From: Rhizobium halophilum
GTDB taxonomy: Bacteria > Pseudomonadota > Alphaproteobacteria > Rhizobiales > Rhizobiaceae
Assembly: GCF_021648825.1 (NCBI RefSeq)
Contig: NZ_JAKJHS010000001.1
Location: 682,001 to 746,000, forward strand
Length of the DNA: 64,000 bases
Reading direction: 5' to 3'
The position numbers were made by a program, and so were the translations under genes. The notes under the pieces were generated by a model. The model was given only the letters and a program-made list of their open reading frames with translations, searched no databases and was not told the DNA's origin. This document shows positions 16,459 through 27,071 of the stretch, in pieces (positions within the stretch are counted from its first letter, which is position 1; every line of letters starts with the position of its first letter).

Positions 16459-18069
16459 CTATTCCTTCGAGACCGGGGCCAGCAGGTTGGTGTCGAAGCT
16501 CGGCCCGAGCTTGTAGTTCTCGACATTCGCCCGATGTGCCGCAACTTCCGTCTGCTGAAAGATGATGGCGAACGGACCGCGATCGAGAACTTCCTTCTGG
16601 ATCTCCTCATACATGCCGGCGCGCTTCGCTTCGTCGCGCTCCAGCAAGGCTGCCGCCGTCTTCTGCGTCAGCTCCGGAATGTCCCAGGCGTTGCGCCATG
16701 CCAGCGGCTTTGCCGCAGCATCGTCGGCGTTGTCCGGGTTGGCTGCGAAGGTGTCGGCATTGGAATGGGGGTCCCAGTAGTCCGTGCCCCACTGACCGAT
16801 ATAGATGTCGTGGTTGCGAGCGCGGTACTTGGTGAGCGTCTGCTTGCCGTCGCCGGGGATGAGCTCGAGCTCCACCCCCGCCTGCCCGAAGGTCTGCTGC
16901 AGAGACTCTGCGATGCCGGTGACGGGCTGAGTGTTGCGCACGTCCATGGTGACGGAGAAGCCATCGGGCAGACCGGCCTTCGCCAGCAGTTCCTTCGCCT
17001 TGTCGACGTCCAGCGAATAAGGGTTGCTGTCGAGCGAACCAAGCATGCCCTTCGGCAGGAAGGTCTGGTGGATTTCGCCGATGCCCTTGATGAAGGTTGA
17101 GCCGATACCTTCGTAGTCGACGAGGTACTTCAGCGCCTCGCGCACTTCGGGCTTCGCCAGGTTCTCGTTCTTTTGGTTGAGGCTGAAGTAGTAGACGGTG
17201 CCTTTCGGCGCCGATTCCGTATCGATGTCCGCATTGTCGGCCACGGCCTCCAGATCGCCCGGCTCCAGGTTGCGGGCAACGTCGATGTCGCCGGCTTCCA
17301 GCGCCAGCCGCTGACCGGAGCTTTCCTTCATGTGCCGGTAGATGGCGCGCTTCAGCTTAGCCTTATCGCCGTAGTAGTTGTCGTTGCGCTCGAGAACGAG
17401 AACTTCGTTCGCGCGCCACTGCATCATCTTGAACGGGCCGGAGCCGGCGTAGTTGGTCTTCAGCCACTCGTGGCCAAAGTCATCGTTAGCGACATGCTCC
17501 TGCAGCAGCGTCTTGTCCACGATCGACGCCACGTTGGCGGTCAGACAGTTGAGAACGAAGCTCGGGGCATAGGGCTTGTCGACGGTGAAGACGAAGGTCG
17601 ACGGATTGGCTGCCTTGGCCTTCTCCGTGACGTTCTCCTTCGTCAGCCCGAACTGGGTCAGGATGAAGGCCGGCGTCAGGTCCAGCTTGACGGCGCGCTC
17701 GAAGCTGTAGGCAACGTCTTCGGCCGTGATGGGATTGCCGGAAGCGAAGGTCAGGTCCGGCTTCAGCTTGAAGGTATAGGTGAGGCCGTCGTCCGAGACC
17801 GTCCAGCTATCGGCAACGCCCGGCGTGACCTTGGACGTGTCGTTGATGTCGAGCCTCACGAGCCGGTCATAGGTGTTGCCCATGATCTCGCCAGCGGAAA
17901 TTTCGAACGCTTCGGCCGGATCAAGCGAGATGATGTCGTCGATCGCCCAGGCCAGAACCAGCGTGTCCGGCGGGGTCGCCGCCAAGGCCTGCGGGGTCGC
18001 CGTCACCAGCAGCGCAAGTGCAGCGCTGGTGGCCAGCAGGCGGACGCGTTTATTCAGCAAGTCGATCAT
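16459..18069 (-). CDS. Peptide-type ABC substrate-binding protein, transporter 1
   Basis: 536 residues of SBP family 5 with a signal peptide ending about residue 31 (ATPQALAATPP). The motif AFEISAGEIMGNTYDRLVRLD near residues 50-70 is family-typical, as is KPEVREALKYLVDYEG further on. ATG 18069 follows a GGGG ribosome-site-like run; an ATG at 18084 lacks one. It is followed after 17 bases by the permease and preceded after 42 bases by the dipeptidase, so hydrolysis and uptake of small peptides are probably linked. Confidence 0.9.
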   Translation of the reverse strand: MIDLLNKRVRLLATSAALALLVTATPQALAATPPDTLVLAWAIDDIISLDPAEAFEISAGEIMGNTYDRLVRLDINDTSKVTPGVADSWTVSDDGLTYTFKLKPDLTFASGNPITAEDVAYSFERAVKLDLTPAFILTQFGLTKENVTEKAKAANPSTFVFTVDKPYAPSFVLNCLTANVASIVDKTLLQEHVANDDFGHEWLKTNYAGSGPFKMMQWRANEVLVLERNDNYYGDKAKLKRAIYRHMKESSGQRLALEAGDIDVARNLEPGDLEAVADNADIDTESAPKGTVYYFSLNQKNENLAKPEVREALKYLVDYEGIGSTFIKGIGEIHQTFLPKGMLGSLDSNPYSLDVDKAKELLAKAGLPDGFSVTMDVRNTQPVTGIAESLQQTFGQAGVELELIPGDGKQTLTKYRARNHDIYIGQWGTDYWDPHSNADTFAANPDNADDAAAKPLAWRNAWDIPELTQKTAAALLERDEAKRAGMYEEIQKEVLDRGPFAIIFQQTEVAAHRANVENYKLGPSFDTNLLAPVSKE

Positions 18070-18111
18070 TGTCTTGTTCCCCATTTGATGAGCTGTTTTT
18101 TGATGAAGGCA

Positions 18112-19161
18112 CTATTCGTGCCAGGCGGAGGCTATGATTCTCAGCCAGTTCTCCCGGCAAATCTTGTTCAGGTCGGCGCCAGCGTAGCCCGCGTCCTTGA
18201 GGGCCGCAACCAGATTCTGGTTGCCGGCCGCGTCACTGATCTCCTCCGGAATTGTGGCTCCATCGAAGTCGGAACCGAGCGCCACATGGTCTATGCCGAG
18301 ACGCTCAACGAGGTAGTCCACGTGCCGCACCATGTCGGAGAGCGGCGTGTGAGCATCGTCGCGTCCGTCCGGCCGCAGCATTGTGACGGCGTAGTTTAGA
18401 CCCACCAGACCACGGCTTTCTCGAATAGCATCCAGCTGCTTGTCGGTGAGATTTCGCGCGACCGGCGTCAGCGCATGAACGTTCGAATGGCTGGCAACGA
18501 GCGGCTGGTCAGTGGTCTTTGCGACGTCCCAGAACCCTTGTTCCGTGATATGCGCAAGATCGACAAGGATGCCGAGGCGGTTGCACGCGCGCACCAGCTC
18601 AAATCCGTGCTCTGTCAGACCAGGCCCTGTGTCTGGCGACATGGGGAAGGAGAAGGGGACACCGTGGCCAAAGGCATTGTGGCGGCTCCAGACCGGCCCG
18701 AGCGACCGCAAGCCAGCAGCATAGAAAACCTCCAGATTGTTCAGATCTTGATCAATCGCTTCGCAGCCTTCCATATGCATAACAGCAGCGAACTGGCCGT
18801 CCTCCATTGCCGCACGCACATCGGCCGTAGACCTACAGAGCCGCCACGCGCCTGCACGCTCGAGCCGGAGCGCGAGCGCCGCCTCTTCCAGCGCAATTTG
18901 CAATGCAGGCTCCAACGTCAGCGGAGCCGCAAGCGGCGTCTCGTAGTGGCCGCGCTCATCGGGCTCCTTGAGGATCAGATCGCCCGACGGGATGTAGATC
19001 GCACAGAACCCGCCGGCCAGCCCCCCTGCCCTGGCCCGCGGCGCATCGATATGCCCGTTCGAAGCGCCGTTCACGAACTCGGCGATCGGATCGCCGCCAG
19101 CCTTCATGGTCCGCCAAAGCCGCAAAAGCACGTCGTTATGGCCGTCGAACACCAGTTCCAT
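18112..19161 (-). CDS. Membrane dipeptidase (renal dipeptidase family, peptidase M19)
   Basis: 349 residues of a zinc-dependent dipeptidase of the M19 fold. The N-terminal DGHNDVLLR supplies the first metal ligands (His-X-Asp type), then the conserved HMEGCEAID, the VDLAHI strand, and SHSNVHAL carrying the second histidine group. GSDFDGA is near the end. No signal peptide is visible, so it is probably cytoplasmic and acts on imported dipeptides. Some rhizobial relatives act on other small amide substrates. It is the first gene of the transporter run. Confidence 0.9.
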   Translation of the reverse strand: MELVFDGHNDVLLRLWRTMKAGGDPIAEFVNGASNGHIDAPRARAGGLAGGFCAIYIPSGDLILKEPDERGHYETPLAAPLTLEPALQIALEEAALALRLERAGAWRLCRSTADVRAAMEDGQFAAVMHMEGCEAIDQDLNNLEVFYAAGLRSLGPVWSRHNAFGHGVPFSFPMSPDTGPGLTEHGFELVRACNRLGILVDLAHITEQGFWDVAKTTDQPLVASHSNVHALTPVARNLTDKQLDAIRESRGLVGLNYAVTMLRPDGRDDAHTPLSDMVRHVDYLVERLGIDHVALGSDFDGATIPEEISDAAGNQNLVAALKDAGYAGADLNKICRENWLRIIASAWHE

Positions 19162-19297
19162 GGGTATGTCCTAGTTGTCTTGAAAAGCACCTGAGGGTTG
19201 GATGCCGCTGATCCTAACGGCACCTTCGACGACCGCAAGAGCGATTCCTCCTTGTTCCCGCAGCATTTGCAACGCCGCCGAAAGAGGAGCAGCCGAT

Positions 19298-20215
19298 TCA
19301 CCAGGCCACGATCTCTCCACGATAGCGCTCCACCTCTTCCAGCAGCCAGGAGCGGAAGGCGACCACGGGGCGAAAGTCGGTCTTGGTCAGCGGCGCGACA
19401 GCGTAGTAGGCACTGGGCGATCGCACCTGATGCGGATCGGCCTGGACGATCTGGCCACTGGCCAGTTCGGAATCGATCAGGAACAGCGGCATCAGCGCAA
19501 CTCCCAGGCCTGCCGCGCAAGCCTGAGCGACGCTGGAAAACTGCTCAAAACGCATCCCTTGGGAACTTGCCCCGGGGAGCCCCTGGCTTTGGAACCAGTG
19601 GCTCCATGCCCCTGGCCGCGAGGCCATGTGCAGCAGCGGCATGCCCAGGATGTCATCCGGCCGTGCGATCGGATGGCTTGCGAGAAATCCGGGGCTGCAA
19701 ACCGGGGCGACCATTTCTTCCATCAGAAATGTGCAGTCGGCGCCCGGCCAATCCGGCTGGCCAATATGTATCGCCATGTCGATGCCGTCGCGGTCGAAAT
19801 CGAAGACGCCGATGCGGGTGGCGAAGTTCAGCGTGATCTCCGGATGCCGCGCCACGAAGTTCGGGATGCGCGGCATCAGCCACCGCGTACCGAACGTGGG
19901 CAGTATCGCCAGGTTCAGCGTATCATTATGCCGTTTGGTCATGGCCTGAAGCGAGGCAGAGCGAATTTGCGACAGCGCCGCACCCACCGATTTCGCGTAG
20001 TCTGTGCCAGCGGGCGTGAGCACGACGCCGCGGCTGGTACGCTCGAATAGCACGACGCCGAGGAGCTCCTCTAGCCCGGAAACTTGGCGACTTATCGCTC
20101 CTTGCGTCAGCGCCAGCTCCTCTGCCGCAAGTGAGAAGCTGCGTAGCCGAGCAACGGATTCGAAGGCGGCAAGTGCTGCTGTGGACGGCAGGAGGCGGCG
20201 GCTGAGGCTGGTCAT
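19298..20215 (-). CDS. LysR-family regulator (GcvA-like), probably of gcdH
   Basis: 305 residues. The N-terminal helix-turn-helix (AAEELALTQGAISRQVSGLEELLGV) and the GcvA-subgroup motif LPTFGTRWLMPRI after the linker are clear. It is transcribed away from glutaryl-CoA dehydrogenase, with 96 bases between the starts, the classic position for a LysR regulator of the divergent gene. The intervening DNA holds AT-rich sequence (ATGACTATCACTCATGG area) that could be the operator. Confidence 0.88.
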   Translation of the reverse strand: MTSLSRRLLPSTAALAAFESVARLRSFSLAAEELALTQGAISRQVSGLEELLGVVLFERTSRGVVLTPAGTDYAKSVGAALSQIRSASLQAMTKRHNDTLNLAILPTFGTRWLMPRIPNFVARHPEITLNFATRIGVFDFDRDGIDMAIHIGQPDWPGADCTFLMEEMVAPVCSPGFLASHPIARPDDILGMPLLHMASRPGAWSHWFQSQGLPGASSQGMRFEQFSSVAQACAAGLGVALMPLFLIDSELASGQIVQADPHQVRSPSAYYAVAPLTKTDFRPVVAFRSWLLEEVERYRGEIVAW

Positions 20216-20311
20216 ACGCTATGACTATCACTCATGGTAAAATGAGTAAACGCGGGTTGCCGCGATTACCGTCGTCACCGATAATCCGCACCATCAACTG
20301 GAGATTTGACA

Positions 20312-21499
20312 GTGAGCGAACGCGTGGCATTTTCCTGGGAAGATCCCTTCCTTCTTGAAGACCAACTGAACGAAGAGGAGCGGATGATCCGCGATGCCGC
20401 AGCGGCGTTCGGGCAGTCTGAACTGCTACCGCGCGTCCAGGAGGCCTATCTCAACGAGAAGACCGAGCCGGAGCTGTTCCGGCTTATGGGTCAGGCGGGG
20501 CTGCTCGGCGTGACGCTGCCGGAGAAGTACGGTGCCGCCGATGCGGGCTACGCGGCCTATGGTCTCGTCGCCCGGGAAGTGGAGCGGATCGATTCCGGCT
20601 ACCGCTCGATGATGAGCGTCCAGTCCTCGCTGGTGATCTACCCCATATACGCCTACGGTTCGGAAGAACAGAAGGACAAGTACCTGCCGGGCCTCGTTTC
20701 CGGAGAGCTGATCGGCTGCTTCGGGCTGACCGAACCGGATGCCGGCTCCGACCCGGGCGGCATGAAGACGCGGGCGGAGAAGATCGAGGGCGGCTACCGC
20801 CTGCGCGGCGCCAAGATGTGGATCTCCAACGCACCGATCGCGGATGTCTTCGTCGTCTGGGCCAAGTCTGAAGCCCATAACAACGAAATCCGTGGCTTCG
20901 TGCTCGAAAAGGGCATGAAGGGGCTGTCTGCTCCGAAGATCGGCGGCAAGCTGTCCTTGCGCGCCTCCGTGACCGGCGAAATCGTCATGGACGGGGTGGA
21001 AGTCGGCGAGGATGCGCTGCTGCCGAACGTCTCCGGCCTCAAGGGGCCATTCGGCTGCCTCAACCGTGCCCGCTACGGCATTTCCTGGGGCGTCATGGGG
21101 GCGGCGGAAGACTGCTGGCATCGTGCCCGTCAGTACGGCCTCGACCGCAAGCAGTTTGGCAAGCCTCTCGCAGGCACGCAGCTTTACCAGAAGAAGCTCG
21201 CCGACATGCAGACGGAGATCGCGCTCGGGCTGCAGGCCTCGCTCCGCGTCGGCCGCCTGATGGACGAGAAGAAGATGGCGCCGGAAATGATCTCCATCGT
21301 CAAGCGCAACAACTGCGGCAAGGCGCTCGATATCGCCAGGCAGGCGCGTGACATGCACGGCGGCAACGGCATCCAGATCGAGTACCACGTGATGCGCCAC
21401 GCGCAGAACCTGGAGACGGTCAACACCTATGAAGGCACGCACGACGTCCACGCCCTGATCCTGGGCCGCGCACAGACGGGCATCCAGGCGTTCTTCTAA
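20312..21499 (+). CDS. gcdH: Glutaryl-CoA dehydrogenase
   Basis: 395 residues, the normal length. This FAD acyl-CoA dehydrogenase oxidatively decarboxylates glutaryl-CoA to crotonyl-CoA in lysine, tryptophan and glutarate breakdown. The N-terminus [13 protein letters not shown] is characteristic of GcdH. The substrate-binding [13 protein letters not shown] is present, and the catalytic Glu lies in [16 protein letters not shown], the glutaryl-CoA dehydrogenase version of that motif. GTG 20312 is preferred because GGAG lies eight bases upstream; a TTG at 20306 is too close to it. Confidence 0.93.
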   Translation: MSERVAFSWEDPFLLEDQLNEEERMIRDAAAAFGQSELLPRVQEAYLNEKTEPELFRLMGQAGLLGVTLPEKYGAADAGYAAYGLVAREVERIDSGYRSMMSVQSSLVIYPIYAYGSEEQKDKYLPGLVSGELIGCFGLTEPDAGSDPGGMKTRAEKIEGGYRLRGAKMWISNAPIADVFVVWAKSEAHNNEIRGFVLEKGMKGLSAPKIGGKLSLRASVTGEIVMDGVEVGEDALLPNVSGLKGPFGCLNRARYGISWGVMGAAEDCWHRARQYGLDRKQFGKPLAGTQLYQKKLADMQTEIALGLQASLRVGRLMDEKKMAPEMISIVKRNNCGKALDIARQARDMHGGNGIQIEYHVMRHAQNLETVNTYEGTHDVHALILGRAQTGIQAFF

Positions 21500-21754
21500 T
21501 TGATCGGGGCGCCTGCCCCCGTGGCAGATCCGTCCCTGCCTTTGAAGTTGTCCGACAACGCCTCTTGGCTGCTTCGGACGAACCTCCTACATAGAGGCGA
21601 GACGGGAATCGCGCCTCTCGCTTTTTTTAGCCTAGGGCCGTTCTTCGCTCCCGCCACCCGGCAGCGGCGCTGGCTCCGCATTTACGCGGCTTTCGGTGCT
21701 GCAGCCTACGTTCAGGCGCCCTCATTCGACGCCGCCCGCAATAAAGGTCATCCT

Positions 21755-23191
21755 ATGCAGAGTTATCCCGCCGTGCAGCTTTTCATCAACGGCACCTGGC
21801 GCGACGCCATCGGCGGCGAGACGCTCCCGGTCTCCGATCCCGCAACGGAAGAGGTGATCGGCAAGATCGCACATGCGCGCAAGGCGGACCTGGATCTGGC
21901 GCTGGAAGCAGCCGACAAAGGCTTCAAGATCTGGCGCGAAACTTCGCCGCTTGAGCGATCGAAGATCATGCGCAAGGCGGCCGAGCTGCTGCGTCAGCGG
22001 GTGGATGCGGTCGCCTACATGATGACCCGCGAACAGGGCAAGCCGCTGGCGCAGTCCAAGGTGGAGATCCTCGGTGCTGCCGACACCATCGACTGGTTTG
22101 CCGAGGAAGGCCGCCGCACCTACGGGCAGATCATTCCCTCACGCTTCAGCGGCGTTTCGCAGATGACGGTCAAGCTGCCGGTCGGCCCGGTCGCCGCCTT
22201 TACGCCGTGGAACTTCCCGATCAACCAGATCGTCCGCAAGCTATCGGCTGCGCTCTGCACCGGCTGTTCGATCATAGTCAAGGCGCCGGAAGAAACACCC
22301 GCCTCGCCCGCCGAGCTGATCCGCGCCTTCGCCGATGCCGGCGTACCGGCGGGCGTCGTCAACCTTGTCTACGGGATTCCGGCGGAAATCTCCGAATACC
22401 TCATTCCGCATCCGGTGATCCGCAAGATTTCATTCACCGGCTCCACACCGGTTGGCAAACATCTGGCGGCACTCGCGGGCAAGCACATGAAGCGCGCCAC
22501 GATGGAACTCGGCGGGCATGCGCCAGCGATCATCTTTGACGATGCTGACTTGGAAAGGGCGATTGAAGTGACGGCAGCAGCCAAGTTCCGCAATGCCGGC
22601 CAGGTCTGCGTCGCGCCGACCCGCTTCCTTGTTCAAGACGGGATCGCCGACCGGTTCATGGAAGGCTTCGTCAAGGCGGCTGAAGCGATCAAGGTCGGCA
22701 ACGGCCTTGAGGATGGCGTTGGCATGGGACCGCTGGCGAACGATCGCCGCATCCCGGCCATGGAAGACATGATCCACGATGCCGTTGCCAAGGGCGCGGA
22801 GTTGAAGACCGGCGGCAAGCGCATCGGCAACAAGGGCTACTTCTTCGAGCCGACGGTTATGGCCGACGTTCCGACCTCCGCCAAGATGATGAACGACGAG
22901 CCGTTCGGCCCGCTGGCGATCGTCAACCGCTTCTCGCATCTGGACGATGCGCTGGAAGAGGCAAACCGGCTGCCCTTTGGCCTCGCCTCCTACGCCTTCA
23001 CGGGTTCTGTGAAGACGGCGCATACACTTAGCCGCCACATGGAAGCGGGAATGCTGACCATCAACCACAACGGCCTCTCAATTCCGGAAGTGCCGTTCGG
23101 CGGCATCAAGGACTCCGGCTACGGCACGGAAGGCGGATCTGAAGCCGTTGAAGCCTATCTGGAAACGCGCTTCGTCACCCAGATGAACTGA
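21755..23191 (+). CDS. NAD(P)-dependent succinate/glutarate-semialdehyde dehydrogenase
   Basis: 478 residues of the aldehyde dehydrogenase superfamily, GabD/DavD-like. Catalytic Cys285 is in [10 protein letters not shown], the general base Glu251 in [10 protein letters not shown], and the NAD site motif [10 protein letters not shown] near 150. ATG 21755 has AAGG upstream. Next to gcdH the most economical substrate is glutarate semialdehyde, whose product glutarate would be activated to glutaryl-CoA. Succinate semialdehyde cannot be excluded. The 255-base gap after gcdH suggests its own promoter. Confidence 0.88.
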   Translation: MQSYPAVQLFINGTWRDAIGGETLPVSDPATEEVIGKIAHARKADLDLALEAADKGFKIWRETSPLERSKIMRKAAELLRQRVDAVAYMMTREQGKPLAQSKVEILGAADTIDWFAEEGRRTYGQIIPSRFSGVSQMTVKLPVGPVAAFTPWNFPINQIVRKLSAALCTGCSIIVKAPEETPASPAELIRAFADAGVPAGVVNLVYGIPAEISEYLIPHPVIRKISFTGSTPVGKHLAALAGKHMKRATMELGGHAPAIIFDDADLERAIEVTAAAKFRNAGQVCVAPTRFLVQDGIADRFMEGFVKAAEAIKVGNGLEDGVGMGPLANDRRIPAMEDMIHDAVAKGAELKTGGKRIGNKGYFFEPTVMADVPTSAKMMNDEPFGPLAIVNRFSHLDDALEEANRLPFGLASYAFTGSVKTAHTLSRHMEAGMLTINHNGLSIPEVPFGGIKDSGYGTEGGSEAVEAYLETRFVTQMN

Positions 23192-23211
23192 GCCCCACCG
23201 ACAAGAACGCG

Positions 23212-23243
23212 AAAGCCGGCAGGACATCCCGCCGGCTTTTTTG
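23212..23243 (+). terminator. Rho-independent terminator
   Basis: The arms 23212-23220 and 23231-23239 form a 9-bp GC-rich stem with a 10-base loop, running into six T residues. It ends the semialdehyde dehydrogenase transcript and separates it from the convergent cysA. Confidence 0.85.
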
Positions 23244-23270
23244 TTGCAATGGCTTGGATCGGAAGCGCCT

Positions 23271-24293
23271 TTAGCTGGCGGCAAACACCTGCGCACGTCG
23301 CAGCGTCACGAAGCCCTGTTCCCCTGCTCTGACCGCAAGCTCCGGCTCGACGTCGAACTCCAGGTTCTCTCCGGCGGCGGTGACCGCAATGACACGGCGC
23401 CCGCCCGGACGATCCAGCACGCGCGTGACCGAAGCGGCGATCCCCGGTCCTGCGGCAGACCAGTCGAGGTCGCCGGGCCGAGCATAGATTTCCGCTGCAC
23501 CATTGGCCACGCCATCGGCTGCGATGGCAGCGCCGTCGGCATAGGCGACACCGCCGCGCACTTCCGCCGAGAGCCGGTTGGCGTCGCCCAGAAAGCGGGT
23601 CACGAAGGCGGATTTCGGGTCGCGGCAAACCTGCTCCGGCGTCCCCTCTTGCACAATCTGACCCTCGTTGAGGATCACGACGCGATCGGCGAGATCCAGC
23701 GCCTCCTCCTGATCGTGGGTGACGAAGAGGGTGGTGATGCCGAGTTCGTCATGGATCTCGCGCAGCCAGCGCCGCAGGTCACGGCGAACGGCAGCATCCA
23801 GTGCGCCGAAGGGCTCGTCGAGCAGAAGCACCTTGGGGTCGACAGCAAGCGCGCGCGCCAAAGCCACGCGTTGGCGCTGGCCACCGGAAATCTGGGCCGG
23901 GAAGCGATCGCCCAAACGTTCCAGCCGGACCAGCCGCAGGAGTTCCTCCACACGGGCCGCGATCGCGGCTTTCTCGCGCTTCACCTTCGACACCTTCATA
24001 CCGAAGGCGATGTTCTCCTGCACTGTCATGTGCGGGAAGAGAGCATAGTGCTGAAAGACAAAGCCGACGCCGCGGTCGCGCACCGGAATGTCGGTGGCGT
24101 CCTGGTCGCCGAAATAGATGTGGCCGCCATCGGCAAATTCGAGCCCGGCAACCATCCGCAGGATGGTCGTCTTGCCGGAGCCGGACGGCCCCAGCAGTGC
24201 CACGAGCTCGCCGCTCTCAATCTCGAGCGAAACGTCGCGCACGGCACGGAAGGTGTTGAAGGTTTTGACCACGTGGTCGAGACGGATCTTCAT
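23271..24293 (-). CDS. cysA: Sulfate/thiosulfate ABC transporter ATPase
   Basis: 340 residues. Walker A is GPSGSGKTT, the signature [14 protein letters not shown], Walker [12 protein letters not shown], and the switch [16 protein letters not shown]. The C-terminal 100 residues form a regulatory beta domain. ATG 24293 overlaps the cysW stop by four bases. It energises uptake through CysT/CysW. It is the last gene of the sbp-cysT-cysW-cysA operon. Confidence 0.94.
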   Translation of the reverse strand: MKIRLDHVVKTFNTFRAVRDVSLEIESGELVALLGPSGSGKTTILRMVAGLEFADGGHIYFGDQDATDIPVRDRGVGFVFQHYALFPHMTVQENIAFGMKVSKVKREKAAIAARVEELLRLVRLERLGDRFPAQISGGQRQRVALARALAVDPKVLLLDEPFGALDAAVRRDLRRWLREIHDELGITTLFVTHDQEEALDLADRVVILNEGQIVQEGTPEQVCRDPKSAFVTRFLGDANRLSAEVRGGVAYADGAAIAADGVANGAAEIYARPGDLDWSAAGPGIAASVTRVLDRPGGRRVIAVTAAGENLEFDVEPELAVRAGEQGFVTLRRAQVFAAS

Positions 24294-25186
24294 GGCTTGG
24301 GCTCCACGGCAGGAACGGCCGGCGTAGACAATGCGGGGCGGCGGACGCGGCCTGCGCCCTGCCGCTCCAGCGCCACCTTGGCGATGATGGTGAAGACGGC
24401 GATGACGGCCAGGATGGAGGCGGAGGCAAAGGCTCCGGCCGCCTGGTAGTCGTGATAAAGCAGCTCGATGTGCAGCGGCAGCGTGTTCGTCTGCCCGCGA
24501 ATGTTGCCCGACACGACGGAAACAGCACCGAACTCGCCCATGACACGGGCGTTGCAGAGCACAACGCCGTAAAGCAGTGCCCATTTGATGTTTGGCAGCG
24601 TCACCGAGAAGAAGGTACGCCAGCCGGACGCGCCGAGCGAGGTTGCCGCCTCCTCAAGGTCACGCCCCTGCGCCTGCATCAAGGGGATGAGTTCGCGCGC
24701 GACGAAAGGCGCGGTGACGAACATCGAGGCAAGAATGATCCCCGGCAGCGCAAAGAGGATCTTGATGTCGTAGGCTTCCAGCAAAGGTCCGAAGAAGCCT
24801 TGCAGGCCATAGACGAAAAGGTAGGCGACGCCCGCAACGATCGGGGAGATCGAGAAGGGGATCTCGATGACCACCAGCAGGAACCGCCGGCCCGGGAAGT
24901 CGAACTTGGTGATCGCCCACGCAGCCGCGATGCCGAAGACGGTGTTGATCGGCACGGCAATGAGGGCCGTGACCACCGTCAGGAAGATCGCATGGCGCGT
25001 GTCGGGGTCCGCCAGCGTGGAGGCATACACCCGCCATCCTTCGGAGAAGGCTTCCACACCGATGACGATAAGAGGCGCCAGGATCAGCAGCGCCCCCACG
25101 ACCAGCACGATGCCGATCAGAAGGCGCCGGAAGAGCGGCTGATCGCCGACTCGGGGCGGCTTGCGGCCGGAAGACGCGTTGGACAT
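24290..25186 (-). CDS. cysW: Sulfate ABC transporter permease CysW
   Basis: 298 residues with about six membrane spans. The cytoplasmic coupling loop is [23 protein letters not shown] near 180-200. The tail is variable and basic/proline-rich. It begins two bases after the cysT stop and forms the channel with CysT for sulfate or thiosulfate entry. Confidence 0.93.
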   Translation of the reverse strand: MSNASSGRKPPRVGDQPLFRRLLIGIVLVVGALLILAPLIVIGVEAFSEGWRVYASTLADPDTRHAIFLTVVTALIAVPINTVFGIAAAWAITKFDFPGRRFLLVVIEIPFSISPIVAGVAYLFVYGLQGFFGPLLEAYDIKILFALPGIILASMFVTAPFVARELIPLMQAQGRDLEEAATSLGASGWRTFFSVTLPNIKWALLYGVVLCNARVMGEFGAVSVVSGNIRGQTNTLPLHIELLYHDYQAAGAFASASILAVIAVFTIIAKVALERQGAGRVRRPALSTPAVPAVEPKP

Positions 25187-25188
25187 CG

Positions 25189-26010
25189 TCAGCTCCTCGC
25201 CGTATAGCGCAGGGCCCGTGCCTGCAGCAGATTGGTGACCGCCAGCATGACAAAAGCAGTGATGAGCAGGACGGAGGCAATGGCCGCCGCCGCCTGGTAA
25301 TCGTATTCCTCAAGGCGAATGAAGACGAGAAGCGCCGTAATCTCCGTCGACATCGGCTGATTGCCGGCAATGAAGATGATCGCCCCGAATTCGCCGAGCG
25401 AACGGGCGAAGGAGAGGGACAGGCCAGCGAGCAGTGCCGGCGTCAGCAACGGGAAGATCACCTTTCGGAAGATCGTCCAGTCGGAGCCGCCAAGCGATTG
25501 TGCCGCTTCTTCAAGTGCCGGATCGAGATCCTCCAGCACCGGCTGCACGGTGCGCACGATGAACGGCAGGCTGGTGAAGCACATGGCCACCATGATCCCG
25601 AGCGGCGTGTAGGCGACCTTGATGCCGAGTTCGGACAAGACAGAGCCGAACCAGCCGTTGTTGGCAAAGAGCGCCGTGAGCGAAATGCCGGCGACAGCCG
25701 TCGGCAGCGCAAAGGGGAGATCTACCATGGCGTCGATCAAACGCCAGCCGGGGAAGCGATAGCGCGTCAGCACCCATGCGAGCGCCAGACCGAAAACGAG
25801 ATTGAACGCAGTCGCCCCAAGCGCCGACAGCACCGTCACCCGGTAGCTTGCGACAGCGCGCGACGAGGAGATGATCGACCAGTAGTCGACCGGCCCAAGG
25901 CTTGCCGCCTTGAAGATCAATGCCGCCAGCGGCAGCACGACGATAAGGCCGACATAGAAGAGCGTGACACCGAGCGATAGCGACAGCCCGGGCAGAACAT
26001 TGCGTCTCAA
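25189..26010 (-). CDS. cysT: Sulfate ABC transporter permease CysT (CysU)
   Basis: 273 residues, an integral membrane protein with a coupling loop (LEEAAQSLGGSDWTIFRKVIFP) matching that of CysW. The start is TTG 26010, supported by a GGGG run seven bases upstream; the nearby ATG is out of frame. A hairpin lies between it and the upstream binding-protein gene. It is the inner-membrane partner of CysW. Confidence 0.92.
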   Translation of the reverse strand: MRRNVLPGLSLSLGVTLFYVGLIVVLPLAALIFKAASLGPVDYWSIISSSRAVASYRVTVLSALGATAFNLVFGLALAWVLTRYRFPGWRLIDAMVDLPFALPTAVAGISLTALFANNGWFGSVLSELGIKVAYTPLGIMVAMCFTSLPFIVRTVQPVLEDLDPALEEAAQSLGGSDWTIFRKVIFPLLTPALLAGLSLSFARSLGEFGAIIFIAGNQPMSTEITALLVFIRLEEYDYQAAAAIASVLLITAFVMLAVTNLLQARALRYTARS

Positions 26011-26038
26011 GCGCTTTCCCCTGTCCTTTCACACAAAA

Positions 26039-26061
26039 CCCGACGGCAAGGTGCCGTCGGG
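26039..26061 (-). other. Intercistronic hairpin between sbp and cysT
   Basis: A perfect 9-bp inverted repeat (26039-26047 with 26053-26061) around a 5-base loop, followed on the minus strand by a short T-rich stretch. It probably attenuates read-through and protects the sbp message, giving more binding protein than permease. Confidence 0.65.
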
Positions 26062-26084
26062 ATCGCAGTGCTGATGATGAGGGC

Positions 26085-27071
26085 TTAACGGCTGCCGTAA
26101 AGCTTGTCGAGCGTCGCGCCGGAAGCGAAATGCTCTTCCTGGATCTTGTCCCAGCCGCCGAAGACCTCGTCGACGTTCACCAGGCGGATCTCCGGAAACT
26201 GATCCTTGAACTCAGCCGCAACGGTTTCATTGTGCACGCGGTGACCGAACTCGGCGGCAATCCGCTGACCTTCTTCCGTGTAGAGGAAATCGAGATAGGT
26301 CTTGGCGAGATCGCGCGAGCCGCGCTTATCCACCACCTTGTCGACGATTGCGACGGGAAATTCTGCGAGCAGGCTGACCGAGGGCACGACGGTATCGAAC
26401 TTGTCATCGCCATACTGCTTGGCAATTGCGCGGGTCTCGGCCTCGAACGTGATGATCACATCACCAAGCTCCCGCTCAACGAAGGTGGTCGTGGCCGCAC
26501 GACCGCCTGTATCGAAGACAGGAACGTTGTCGAAGATCTTGCCGACAAATTCCTCGACCTTCTCTTCATCACCATTGAACGCTTCCATGGCATAGGCGGT
26601 TGCCGCCAGATAGGTGTAGCGGGCGTTACCGGAGGTCTTTGGATTCGGGAAGATTACCTGCACATCGTCACGTGCGAGGTCGCTCCAGTCCTTGATGTTC
26701 TTCGGATTGCCTTCGCGTACGAGGAAGGACGGGAAGGAGTAGAACGGCGAGGCATTGTTTGGAAAATCCTGCTGCCAGTCGTCCGACACGAAGCCCTGCT
26801 TCACCAGGAAGTCGATATCCGTCACTTGGTTGAAGGTCACGACGTCCGCTTCCAGACCCTCGACGATCGCGCGGGCCTGCTTGGAGGTGCCGGCGTGCGA
26901 CTGGTCGATGGTGACGCCTGGGTGCGCCTTGACGAACGCCTCGTTCTCGGCAGCGAAAATCTCACGAGCAATGTCGTAAGAGGCGTTGAGCAGCGTGTTC
27001 GGTGACTGCGCGAAAGCAGGCGCGGCGAAAAGGGCGGCAACGGCAGTGCCGAGGATCAGGAGGCGGTTCAT
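26085..27071 (-). CDS. sbp: Sulfate/thiosulfate-binding periplasmic protein
   Basis: 328 residues with a signal peptide cleaved after about residue 21 (LFAAPAFAQS). Sulfate-binding protein motifs include LLNASYDIAREIF at the start of the mature protein, HAGTSKQARAI, and NPKTSGNARYTYLAA. It delivers sulfate or thiosulfate to CysTWA. I examined the 174 bases upstream for a riboswitch-like fold and found none I could support. Confidence 0.93.
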   Translation of the reverse strand: MNRLLILGTAVAALFAAPAFAQSPNTLLNASYDIAREIFAAENEAFVKAHPGVTIDQSHAGTSKQARAIVEGLEADVVTFNQVTDIDFLVKQGFVSDDWQQDFPNNASPFYSFPSFLVREGNPKNIKDWSDLARDDVQVIFPNPKTSGNARYTYLAATAYAMEAFNGDEEKVEEFVGKIFDNVPVFDTGGRAATTTFVERELGDVIITFEAETRAIAKQYGDDKFDTVVPSVSLLAEFPVAIVDKVVDKRGSRDLAKTYLDFLYTEEGQRIAAEFGHRVHNETVAAEFKDQFPEIRLVNVDEVFGGWDKIQEEHFASGATLDKLYGSR

